Source of the DNA: an uncultured Devosia sp.
GTDB lineage: Bacteria > Pseudomonadota > Alphaproteobacteria > Rhizobiales > Devosiaceae
Length of the DNA: 64,000 nt
Assembly: GCF_946479885.1 (NCBI RefSeq)
Contig: NZ_CAMLHM010000012.1
Location: 1-64,000, forward strand
Reading direction: 5' to 3'
Under the pieces are notes generated by a model that was given only the letters and a program-made list of their open reading frames with translations, was not told the origin of the DNA and did no database searches. A program made the position numbers and the translations under genes. Position 1 is the stretch's first letter; each line of letters starts with the position of its first letter. This document shows positions 37,503-45,504 of the stretch, in pieces.

Positions 37503-38974
37503 CGCCGCCGCCGGACGAAGCCCACCAGCGTTGTGAGACGCCTGACACCAAGCAGCAAAATGACGGCGCCGTAGCTTATCGCTGCGGCGCCTATTGTTGC
37601 GCCCAGCCGGACCAGTGGATCGGCCGACGCCAGCTCATACTGCACCAGCCAGCCGCACCCGCCCATGACCAGCGTCGCTGCCACGGGCAGCGCAAACGAC
37701 CCCAGATACGACCACACCGAAATGCCGAGCAGCCGCACCACCATATGCAGCGTGGGCAACCAGATGAGCAGGTTCAGGATCACCAGCGACGTGGTCAGCG
37801 CCACGACGCCCCAGCCTGAAAACAGGAAGATATAGAGGACCGTGACGGCCTGCTTGCCCAGGATGTAGTAGAACCACAAATCGGCCTGGCCCTGGCTGCG
37901 GATCAACGACGATTGCAGCGTCCCCACGGCGGTCAGCAGCCCCAGGACGCAGAAAGCCTGTACCACAGGAACCGCCGAAACCCAGCTATCGCCAAAGGCG
38001 AAGGGGATAAGATCGCCGGCGATCAGCGCCAGCCCCGCAAAAACCGGGAAAGCCACAACCGACGAGGCGAACGTGCCCAGCAGGTATGCATCGCGCAGCT
38101 TGGCGGGTTCCCGCTGCATCGACGACAGCAGGGAATAAGATACCAGGTTCAGCGCGCCCGAGATGAGATCGGTCAGGATCTGGAAGATGCGGCGGGCAAA
38201 GCTGTAGATGCCCAGCCATGCCGGCCCCATCAGGGCGCCAATGAGCAGCTGGTCGAGGTTGATGGTGGTGATGAAATGGTTGCCGGTCGAGAACAGGCCG
38301 AACGCCCGCAATTCACGCAGCGCCCCCCGGTCGAACTGTAGCCCCGGCCGCCAGCGCGCCCCGGCCATGGCGCCTATACAGGCCGCGATCGACCCAGCCA
38401 GCTGCGAAAATGCCAGCGCCCAGAGCCCGAAGCCGGCCCAGAGCAGGCCGAGACAGGCAATCGCGGCGACCGCCGATGCCGCGGTCGTTCGCAGGGCCAG
38501 CATCTTGAACGACATGGTGCGCACGATCAGTGCATTGGGCACCGCGGCTGCCATGTCGAAAATGACGCGCGCCGCCACCAGCGGCAGCAGCATCGTCAGC
38601 AGCGGTTGGCGCGAGGCGGCCGCGAAGACAGGGGCCAGGGCGCAGAGCGCGGCAAAGATCGCAAGGGCCGCACCCAGGCAAAGCCAGAACACCGTGTCGA
38701 GATGGGCCGGCGACACCTTCTCGCGCTGGATCAGTGCCTCGCGAAAGCCGGCCGGAGCAATGGCGACGCCGACGCTGGCGATGCTCACCGCAAAGGCGAC
38801 GATGCCGAATTCAGCCGGCGACAGCACCCGCGAGCTGGCCAGGAACACCAGAAAGCCCAGCGCGGCCGGCACGAAGCTGCTGACCAGCGACCAGAGCGTC
38901 CCCTTGATGGCCGCGGAGGCGCGACCAGAGGTGAGGTGATCGCGGCGGGCCCCTGCTTCAGTCGACAGGGTCAT
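37499..38974 (-). CDS. exoT: Oligosaccharide flippase, Wzx/ExoT-like
   Basis: A 491-residue inner-membrane protein of the MATE-like Wzx group with about 12-14 predicted helices. It starts with a basic N terminus, then LVSSFVPAALGFLVFLASSR; GIYSFARRIFQILTDLISGA marks the central conserved part. It would move lipid-linked repeat units to the periplasmic face. It is the last gene of the exoY-to-exoT minus-strand unit and overlaps the preceding glycosyltransferase by 4 bases. Confidence 0.85.
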   Translation of the reverse strand: MTLSTEAGARRDHLTSGRASAAIKGTLWSLVSSFVPAALGFLVFLASSRVLSPAEFGIVAFAVSIASVGVAIAPAGFREALIQREKVSPAHLDTVFWLCLGAALAIFAALCALAPVFAAASRQPLLTMLLPLVAARVIFDMAAAVPNALIVRTMSFKMLALRTTAASAVAAIACLGLLWAGFGLWALAFSQLAGSIAACIGAMAGARWRPGLQFDRGALRELRAFGLFSTGNHFITTINLDQLLIGALMGPAWLGIYSFARRIFQILTDLISGALNLVSYSLLSSMQREPAKLRDAYLLGTFASSVVAFPVFAGLALIAGDLIPFAFGDSWVSAVPVVQAFCVLGLLTAVGTLQSSLIRSQGQADLWFYYILGKQAVTVLYIFLFSGWGVVALTTSLVILNLLIWLPTLHMVVRLLGISVWSYLGSFALPVAATLVMGGCGWLVQYELASADPLVRLGATIGAAAISYGAVILLLGVRRLTTLVGFVRRRR

Positions 38975-39978
38975 GCGCGACCAACTGCCGACCGCTGGCC
39001 GTCGCGCGATGCGACAAAGCGGTCGAATTCCGGCGTCAGCCGTCCGAGGGTGCGGATCATCACCCCCCTGCCCCGCAGGCGCAGCGCCTCGAGCGCCGGC
39101 ACATGGCCACTGAGCTGCTGGGCGATCAGGGCCTTGCCGACATGCTCAGCCCGCACCCCAACCGGGGCGCTGAAACGCGGATTGGTCATGAAGGCGGCGC
39201 GGTGCTCGGCGCTGCTCTCGTTCCAGACCTTCTGGCGCAAGGCCTGCACCGCCCGCTTGAGATCCAGCTCACGTCGCAGATAACCGGCGGCAAGCTCGGC
39301 ATTGCGCGTGGTTTGCTCCGCATTCTCCGCCCAGACCGCCAGCGGCTCCATGGCTACATAGACCGGCTCGGTAATGGAATAGGTGCGCAGATACTCCTGC
39401 AGCGTGGCCGTGCAGGCATAGCCGATCTCCAGCGGCGAGCGCGCCCGCACCGACCAGAACAGGCCACCATTGGAGACGCCAATTCCCGCCAGCAAGGCCA
39501 GCCGGAACTCATCGGCAGCGTAGAGGCCATCGGTGAACAGGTCGTCGAGCACGCCCATCGTGCCGACACTGGCCGCTGCCGTGCCGCTGGCGTGTTCGAT
39601 CAGCTGGTTGCGCAACACGATCTCCACGCCCTCCCGGCGCGCCAGAGCGATGTTCGCCGCGCAGAAGTCGGGCAGGATGAAATTGTCATCCTCGACCACA
39701 CAAAAGAACTCGGCGCCGTCCGGATTGTCGGCGCTAAAGCAGTGGTCGATATTGCGCGAGGCAAAGAGCTGCGGCTTGTTGGCGGTGTAGCGGATGCGCA
39801 CATCGCCAAGCTCGGCCACCACGAAACGTGCCGCTTCGGAGGGATCGTCGTCATAGACATCGCAAATCCAGTGCGGCGAGGTCTGCGCGATCATCGACTG
39901 CAGCGCACGGCGCAGCGCCTCGGGGCGCTTATAGGTTGGCGTACGGAAGTGAACGAGGCCGGGCTGGTGCTGCGACAT
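38971..39978 (-). CDS. Glycosyltransferase of the exo locus
   Basis: A 335-residue GT-A-type (family 2-like) enzyme. The N terminus (VHFRTPTYKRPEALRRALQS) holds the nucleotide-sugar site, and the metal-binding DXD region appears as CVVEDDNF. It may be the counterpart of ExoU or ExoW, but the assignment is not secure. An AGAGGAG site supports ATG 39978, which makes the gene overlap the 3' end of the polymerase gene by 50 bases. No transmembrane helices. Confidence 0.78.
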   Translation of the reverse strand: MSQHQPGLVHFRTPTYKRPEALRRALQSMIAQTSPHWICDVYDDDPSEAARFVVAELGDVRIRYTANKPQLFASRNIDHCFSADNPDGAEFFCVVEDDNFILPDFCAANIALARREGVEIVLRNQLIEHASGTAAASVGTMGVLDDLFTDGLYAADEFRLALLAGIGVSNGGLFWSVRARSPLEIGYACTATLQEYLRTYSITEPVYVAMEPLAVWAENAEQTTRNAELAAGYLRRELDLKRAVQALRQKVWNESSAEHRAAFMTNPRFSAPVGVRAEHVGKALIAQQLSGHVPALEALRLRGRGVMIRTLGRLTPEFDRFVASRDGQRSAVGRA

Positions 39979-41221
39979 GGCTCAAAACTCCTCTGGAACG
40001 GGGCCGCCGCGGCATGGCGGCGGTCTGCCTGCGCAGGGCAATGAGCCCCGCCGCGGCATAAATCAGGGTGGCAACGCCCATGATCGAGCGGATGGAAAAT
40101 TCGAAGAACACCTCCACCTCGATGAAGCTGCGCAGGATCATCAGCGTCTGCAGCGACAGCAGCAGCGCATTGGGCGCATTGGGGCGGGCGAAGGTGTAGA
40201 TGCCCATGAGGATCGCGCCGCCATACATGATGGCGATCTGCAGACCCAGGCCGACGAGGCCGATCTCGACGGCGTTGGAAATGTAGGTGTTGTGGAAGTT
40301 GAACCCGGCGCCCGAGGGCACGTCGAACATGGCCCATAGCTCTTCGGCGGGCGCAAAACCGAGGACCCAGAATGCCCTGTAGCCAAGACCTTGCAGCGGT
40401 CGCTCGGCGATATAGCTGAGGCCCGTGGCCCAGAGGTCCGTGCGGCCGGTCAGCGTCGCGTCCTTGCCTGAACCCTCGAGAATTCCGGCGAGCAGCGCGT
40501 CCCCGGTGGTGACGACGAGCAGCGCCATGGCGGCGCCGACGATCACAAGCACGGCGAACATGAAGAGTTTCTGGGTGGCCGTCAGGCGCACGGACAGGAT
40601 GCTCAACAGCACGATGGCGGCACAGGGCGCCACCATCAGGCTGGCGCCCGCCGACTGCGCCAGCACCAGCAGCGGCGGCGAGGCCGCCACCCCGGCCAGC
40701 CCCGCCAGTCGCAGCAGCCAATGTGACCGGTTATCCGCCGCCACGGCGATGGCGATGAGCGCGAACACCGCGATATGGGCAGCAAAGGCGTTCTTGCTGC
40801 CAAAGACGCCGAGCCAGGCGCCGCCTGTGCCGGTGCGGCCAAACAGGATGCTGGCGATGACGCCGATGCCATAGACGAGGAACATCAGGCGCATCAGCGA
40901 GGTCGTCGACAGGCGCCCGGTCATGACGATCGCCACGACGAACGTGAGGGCCAGCTGCGCGCCATAGCGCAGGGAATTGGCCGGATATTGCGACCACAGC
41001 GCCGTCAGCAGGCAATAGGCCGGCAGCAGCAGCACGAACCACCAGCGGCGGACGCTATCGATACTGGCCGGCACATTGCTGGCAATGAGCAGCCCACTGC
41101 AGCCCATGAAGGTCAGCGCGGCCAGTGGGCCGAACATGGCATTGAGCACCAGGGCGGCAAACGCCCCAAAGATCAGGAGATAGGCCATGTCCACGGTCAC
41201 GCGGGGCGGCAGGGAAGTCAT
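39929..41221 (-). CDS. exoQ: Exopolysaccharide polymerase, ExoQ/O-antigen ligase family
   Basis: A 430-residue inner-membrane protein with about 10-12 helices and a large periplasmic loop carrying LSYIAERPLQGLGYRAFWV and NFHNTYISNAVEIG, the hallmark of the Wzy/WaaL (Wzy_C) family. It would join repeat units in the periplasm. The C-terminal tail (from about 400) is basic and proline-rich and runs 50 bases into the next gene. It overlaps the upstream glycosyltransferase by 4 bases. Confidence 0.87.
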   Translation of the reverse strand: MTSLPPRVTVDMAYLLIFGAFAALVLNAMFGPLAALTFMGCSGLLIASNVPASIDSVRRWWFVLLLPAYCLLTALWSQYPANSLRYGAQLALTFVVAIVMTGRLSTTSLMRLMFLVYGIGVIASILFGRTGTGGAWLGVFGSKNAFAAHIAVFALIAIAVAADNRSHWLLRLAGLAGVAASPPLLVLAQSAGASLMVAPCAAIVLLSILSVRLTATQKLFMFAVLVIVGAAMALLVVTTGDALLAGILEGSGKDATLTGRTDLWATGLSYIAERPLQGLGYRAFWVLGFAPAEELWAMFDVPSGAGFNFHNTYISNAVEIGLVGLGLQIAIMYGGAILMGIYTFARPNAPNALLLSLQTLMILRSFIEVEVFFEFSIRSIMGVATLIYAAAGLIALRRQTAAMPRRPRSRGVLSHVAAPARPRSLPYANL

Positions 41222-42423
41222 GACGCCTCCCGCGTGGCGCCGGCATCGGCCAGCATGACCTCGGGGATGAAGCCGGCGGCATAGCGACCCGCCGGGTCAA
41301 GGGCCACGCAGCGCGTTCCGGCATAGGCGGCCAGCTCGCGCCAGACGTCGCGCGGGCGCGGCGCGGACCAATCGACCAGGTGCGGCGGCACATAGTCCGG
41401 TACGACCCTATTGGCGCCCGACCCGCCCTGCCCGCTCAAAACCAGCGGTTCGCTCCGGGCGGTACTGGCCTCGTCGCCACGGTCCGGACGCAGCCTACCC
41501 TCAAGGAGCGAGATCCAAAGGCGCCGAAGATGGCCGGGCTGTTCCACCAGCAGACCGATCGCCTGCCCGAGCCGGCGGCCCTTTATGCTCGATACCAGCT
41601 CTTCGTAGGACAGACCCTGCCGCAAGGCCGCCAGCCTGGCGGCGAGTGCAACGGTCAGTTCCTTCGACAGCGGCGGGCTTGCGGCGACAAAGGCGCGTTG
41701 CCGCTCCACCATCGCCTTCATGTCACGCACCGACAGGCGATGCGAAATCGAGGCAGAATGCCGCCGATAGAGATAGAGCGGCTCGGGCACGACCACCATG
41801 CGGGCATTTTCGAGCAGCAGCCGCAGCACGAAATCATAGTCTTCGCCGATCCGCAGGGCCTCGTCATAGCGGGTCTTGCCAAGGCGCTCGGCGCGGATCA
41901 TCGGCTTGAGGTAGCCCAGCGAGGGCGAACCGTTGAGCCCCGCCAGGACCCACTGCACGGGCGAGACGAAAAAACTGGCCGGCGCGTCCGCACCCAGCAT
42001 CAAACGGGGCGGGCTGCCGTCCTCGTGGAACAGTAGCAGGTCGTCGGCGACGATATCGGCATCATGGCGCGCGGCCACCGACAGCAGCCGCTCGAAGCGC
42101 TCGGGGTGAATGATATCGTCGGAGTCCACGATGGCAATCCACCGGCCACGTGCCAGGTCGAGCGCCCGATTCCGGCAATGGGCCGGGCCCCGATTGGCCT
42201 CGGCCGACGCCAGGCGAATGCGGGGATCCTCGGCCATCAAGGCTCGCACCAGCGCGGGGCTGTTGTCGCGCGAGGCATCGTCGCTGACGATCACTTCAAT
42301 GTCGGCCACCGTCTGACCAAGCACGGACCGAAGGGCGGGCACAATTCGCCCGCCAGCCTCGAAGTTGGCCATGATGACCGAGATGAGCGGCTTGCTCGTC
42401 TCGCGCTGATGTGGTGACTGCAT
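41218..42423 (-). CDS. Family 2 glycosyltransferase, ExoO-like
   Basis: A 401-residue GT2 enzyme: ISVIMANFEAGGRIVPALRS at the N terminus, the donor-site DDASRDN, IVDSDDIIHPERFERL with the DXD motif, and GEDYDFVLRLLL, which holds the ED..D/E catalytic-base motif. The C-terminal 130 residues go beyond the GT2 core and are unrecognised. Pattern and context suggest the role of ExoO, but specificity is not provable here. Confidence 0.82.
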   Translation of the reverse strand: MQSPHQRETSKPLISVIMANFEAGGRIVPALRSVLGQTVADIEVIVSDDASRDNSPALVRALMAEDPRIRLASAEANRGPAHCRNRALDLARGRWIAIVDSDDIIHPERFERLLSVAARHDADIVADDLLLFHEDGSPPRLMLGADAPASFFVSPVQWVLAGLNGSPSLGYLKPMIRAERLGKTRYDEALRIGEDYDFVLRLLLENARMVVVPEPLYLYRRHSASISHRLSVRDMKAMVERQRAFVAASPPLSKELTVALAARLAALRQGLSYEELVSSIKGRRLGQAIGLLVEQPGHLRRLWISLLEGRLRPDRGDEASTARSEPLVLSGQGGSGANRVVPDYVPPHLVDWSAPRPRDVWRELAAYAGTRCVALDPAGRYAAGFIPEVMLADAGATREAS

Positions 42424-42446
42424 CTGCCTGTCCAGTGCCGGTATCG

Positions 42447-42827
42447 CTAAGCGACGCTCTCGCCCGGCTCGGCGCTGGGTGCGAGGGTGCGATCCACCTG
42501 CCCCAGCAAGTCCTCGAGCCGCTGGATCTGGATGTCGAGCTGGGCCATGCGCTGCCGGGCGCGCGCGCCGCTTTGCTCAGCCGACCCGATGGCGCGTTCG
42601 TCAAGCGGATCGCGCCGGCCATACTCGGCGGAGTTGTCCATCAGCGTGGCGGCCTGGGCGTAGTAGAAATTCATGCGTTGCCCGAGGCCGTCACGCTCGC
42701 GGCGCGCATCGGCCAGCGCCATGGCGATGGCATTGCTGATCGTGCCGAAGCGCGCCTCATCGGTTTCGGCATCCCGACCGGGATTACGCGACCGAAAGGC
42801 ACGGGGACGAATTGAAAACATGGCCAT
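42447..42827 (-). CDS. Small coiled-coil protein of the exo locus
   Basis: About 126 residues, unrecognised. An arginine-rich N terminus (MAMFSIRPRAFRSRNPG) is followed by two long helices (ARFGTISNAIAMALADARRE and ARARQRMAQLDIQIQRLEDL) with coiled-coil spacing. No membrane segment. Three ATG codons (42833, 42827, 42821) lie close together; 42827 has the best spacing from GGGAG. It lies between exoY (11 bases) and the ExoO-like gene (23 bases) on the same strand, so it is co-expressed. It does not look like the small membrane regulator ExoX. Confidence 0.65.
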   Translation of the reverse strand: MAMFSIRPRAFRSRNPGRDAETDEARFGTISNAIAMALADARRERDGLGQRMNFYYAQAATLMDNSAEYGRRDPLDERAIGSAEQSGARARQRMAQLDIQIQRLEDLLGQVDRTLAPSAEPGESVA

Positions 42828-42838
42828 GGTCATCTCCC

Positions 42839-43510
42839 TCAGCGGCTGCCGGTGCGCATGACAACGACCTTGACGGTCTTGATCAGGATGACGAAATCGC
42901 CCAGGAACGACCATTCGCGGACATAGCGGCTGTCGAGCTGGACACGCTGGTCGTAGTCGACATCGCTGCGGCCACTCACCTGCCACAGGCCGGTAATGCC
43001 CGGACGAACCGCCGCGTAATGCTCGATCTGCTCGGCATAACGGACCACTTCATCCTGCACGATCGGCCGCGGCCCGACCAGGCTCATCTCGCCGCGAATG
43101 ACGTTGATCAGCTGGGGCAGTTCGTCGAGGCTGGTGACTCGCAGGAAGCGGCCCAGCGGCGTGATGCGCGGATCGTCGCGCAGCTTCTGTGTCGCGTCCC
43201 ATTCGGCACGCGCCTGGGGGAACATTTCCAGGTGCCTTTGCAGGGCCTCCTTGGAATTGACTACCATCGAGCGGAACTTGAGGCATTTGAAGCGCTTGCC
43301 GTTCTGGCCAATGCGTTCATGCGAGAACAGCACGGGCCCGCGATCGGTGGAGAACATGATCACGGCAATGAAGAACATGGCCGGCAGGGCAAATATCAGC
43401 ATGAGCGTGGCCGCGCTGATATCGAACGCGCGCTTGGCGCCAGTGCCGCGCCGGGCGCCGAATTTTGAATCGAGGTCTGATGAACCGACTTCAGCATTGG
43501 TGATCGACAT
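42839..43510 (-). CDS. exoY: Undecaprenyl-phosphate sugar phosphotransferase, ExoY-like
   Basis: Starts repeat-unit assembly by moving a sugar phosphate (galactose in succinoglycan) onto undecaprenyl phosphate. The 223 residues have the bacterial sugar transferase pattern: KRAFDISAATLMLIFALPAM (membrane re-entrant helix), ERIGQNGKRFKCLKFRSMVV, and the C-terminal LDELPQLINVIRGEMSLVGP with RPGITGLWQVSGRSD. Start at 43510 has GAGAGAAC upstream. First gene of the minus-strand exoY-exoT unit, so its promoter lies in the following gap. Confidence 0.9.
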   Translation of the reverse strand: MSITNAEVGSSDLDSKFGARRGTGAKRAFDISAATLMLIFALPAMFFIAVIMFSTDRGPVLFSHERIGQNGKRFKCLKFRSMVVNSKEALQRHLEMFPQARAEWDATQKLRDDPRITPLGRFLRVTSLDELPQLINVIRGEMSLVGPRPIVQDEVVRYAEQIEHYAAVRPGITGLWQVSGRSDVDYDQRVQLDSRYVREWSFLGDFVILIKTVKVVVMRTGSR

Positions 43511-43721
43511 GATGTTCTCTCGCGAAGTTTGAAGCCTTGATATCGGCGGCTCAGATCGATTCCGCGCATGGGACATCGTTCGCGAAAGCGCATGCGCCAC
43601 GCGGGATCCCAACCCGTCAAACTCTCTGATCTATCCCCCCGAAACTTCTGCCGGGGTTCGCCGCATTCGGACGAAACGTCTCCGTGGCCGGATTGCGCAT
43701 CGCCATGGACAGGAGGCAAAC

Positions 43722-43979
43722 ATGATAGGATTGGCGTGGCAACGCCGGGTGCGCATAGCTGCAATGCGCCGCCCCAGTCACAAATTCACCCCAAAGCGGC
43801 AAGCCGCAGCCCGGGCAAATCAGTGTGCCAAGTGCAACAAGGCGCCGCCGGCCATCGCTGAGAAGATTATCGTTTTGGCTATTCTACGCGGGATTGCCCT
43901 GGCAAGTAACGCGGCCAGGCAGCTCAAGAGGAAGCAAGGCTCACCAATTGAACAGGAACACGACGCCGTTCCACATTAG
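43722..43979 (+). CDS. Doubtful small open frame with a strong ribosome-binding site
   Basis: 85 codons; the only reason to list it is an AGGAGG site 5 bases before the ATG. The product is basic with two cysteines (QCAKCNK), a single hydrophobic patch (AEKIIVLAILRGIALA) and no family resemblance. It overlaps the opposite-strand small gene at its end. It may be a regulatory leader peptide or chance. Confidence 0.22.
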   Translation: MIGLAWQRRVRIAAMRRPSHKFTPKRQAAARANQCAKCNKAPPAIAEKIIVLAILRGIALASNAARQLKRKQGSPIEQEHDAVPH

Positions 43980-44219
43980 GTAGATGCCAATCCAGGCCAG
44001 CGCCATTACCCCGATGGCCACAAGCCCCCAGGGCCACGGAAACACGGCGCGCTCCCTTCCCTGTGGCACCGCCGCGAGCGGCGCCTTGCGCAACTGACCT
44101 TCCTCTGGTCCCTTTGGCTCCACGAAAACCTCCCACGGCCACCGGTAGCCGGCAACCAGGCCGGGCCCTGCCCGCCGCGTCGGCTCGTCCGCAATATGGA
44201 CCCACCCGCTGACTAGCAC
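43941..44219 (-). CDS. Hypothetical single-pass membrane protein
   Basis: 92 residues starting at GTG, without a good ribosome-binding site. The N-terminal 55 residues are soluble (GYRWPWEVFVEPKGPEEGQL); the C-terminal 30 are a transmembrane helix (WGLVAIGVMALAWIGIYLMW). Composition looks protein-like, unlike the other frames here. It lies upstream of exoY on the same strand. No family recognised. Confidence 0.42.
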   Translation of the reverse strand: MLVSGWVHIADEPTRRAGPGLVAGYRWPWEVFVEPKGPEEGQLRKAPLAAVPQGRERAVFPWPWGLVAIGVMALAWIGIYLMWNGVVFLFNW

Positions 44220-44454
44220 AGGGCGGTAAATACAACCCTCATGCGCGTGGTGAAATAGGTCCTTCGATCACGTCTGCGTTGGCCCACCGCCCACCGTCGA
44301 CAGCCGCTCCGCCAAGATGAGACGCCGGCCCACTATTTCAGCCGAGAGCATGGTCGGACACATTTACTTGGCAATGCTGGTAGCAGAAACAACGCGCCAC
44401 CTGACACCACGCTTAAAATGCGGCCAAAATCCGCTTGGTTGCCTGCCAATTGGG

Positions 44455-44525
44455 CAAGTCGAGCGAGCAGCATATCTGCAATCGAGCTATGCGGCGACAT
44501 CTGGAAATTCAGGTGGCTCGACTTG
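44455..44525 (+). repeat. Inverted repeat in the galU leader
   Basis: CAAGTCGAGC (44455-44464) and its exact inverse GCTCGACTTG (44516-44525) are 51 bases apart, with further partial pairing outside. They end 50 bases before galU. They could pair in the mRNA leader or be a protein-binding pair. Confidence 0.35.
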
Positions 44526-44574
44526 TCCGGAGATGGTCCAATCGCCCAGCTTACACTGAATAAGGAGAGTGAGT

Positions 44575-45486
44575 TTGTCCAAACGTGTGAAGACTGCCGT
44601 CTTTCCGGTCGCAGGACTGGGAACCCGCTTCCTGCCGGCGACCAAAGCAATGCCCAAGGAAATGCTCACGGTGGTCGATAGGCCCCTCATCCAATATGCC
44701 GTCGATGAGGCCCGCGAGGCCGGAATCACCCACTTCGTCTTCGTGACCGGCCGCAACAAGGGGGTCATCGAGGATCATTTCGACCGTCAGTTCGAACTGG
44801 AAGCGACGCTCGAAGCGCGGGGCAAGACCCGCATCCTGCGAGACCTGCAGCAGGACCTGCCATCAGCTGGCCGCACCAGTTTCACCCGGCAGCAGGAGCC
44901 GCTGGGCCTGGGCCACGCGGTGTGGTGCGCACGCGATATCGTCGGCGACGAACCATTCGCCCTGTTGCTGCCAGATATGCTGTTCAAGGGCCGCCGCGGC
45001 GTCCTCAAGCAGATGATGGAAACCTACGAGGTGACCGGCGGCAATGTCGTCGCCGTCGAGGAAGTGCCGATGGCCGAAGTCTCGTCCTATGGGGTGGTCG
45101 GGCGCGGCGAAGGCGATGACAAGAGCTTCCGCATCAACGGCATGGTCGAAAAGCCTGCCGTCGCCGACGCGCCGTCGAACCTGATCATCTCGGGCCGCTA
45201 CATCCTCCAGCCGGAGATCTTCACGCTGCTGGCCGATCAACCGCGTGGCGCTGGCGGGGAAATCCAGATCACCGACGCCATGCAGACCCTGATGCAGCAG
45301 CAGCCCTTCGTGGGCGTCAAGTATGAAGGCCAGTCCTTCGACTGCGGCTCCAAGATCGGCTTCCTTACCGCCAACGTCGCCTATGCGCTCGACCGTGAGG
45401 ATATTGGCGACGACTTCCTCGCCGCTCTGGCCAAGATCGGGCTCCACAATGCCCTGATGGAAGGCTTCAAGATCGCGGCGGAATAG
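44575..45486 (+). CDS. galU: UTP-glucose-1-phosphate uridylyltransferase (GalU/ExoN)
   Basis: Makes UDP-glucose, the donor for the glucosyl residues of the exopolysaccharide. 303 residues with the N-terminal [20 protein letters not shown], the sugar-site Lys in MVEKP, and the C-terminal [10 protein letters not shown]. The likely start is TTG at 44575, 7 bases after AAGGAG; a GTG at 44569 is too close to that site. Position in the exo locus makes ExoN the counterpart. It is transcribed alone on the plus strand, convergent with exoP. Confidence 0.93.
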   Translation: MSKRVKTAVFPVAGLGTRFLPATKAMPKEMLTVVDRPLIQYAVDEAREAGITHFVFVTGRNKGVIEDHFDRQFELEATLEARGKTRILRDLQQDLPSAGRTSFTRQQEPLGLGHAVWCARDIVGDEPFALLLPDMLFKGRRGVLKQMMETYEVTGGNVVAVEEVPMAEVSSYGVVGRGEGDDKSFRINGMVEKPAVADAPSNLIISGRYILQPEIFTLLADQPRGAGGEIQITDAMQTLMQQQPFVGVKYEGQSFDCGSKIGFLTANVAYALDREDIGDDFLAALAKIGLHNALMEGFKIAAE

Positions 45487-45504
45487 CCGCGCAGTGACGG
45501 CGCC

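Larger units (their letters stand above)
43511..44574. other. Divergent exoY-galU intergenic region, 1,064 bases
   Basis: This gap holds the promoters of exoY (minus) and galU (plus). It contains two weak small open frames, described separately, and a distant inverted repeat before galU. No tRNA, insertion sequence or clear terminator was seen. Its base composition is less GC-biased than the flanking genes around 44320-44560. Confidence 0.5.
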
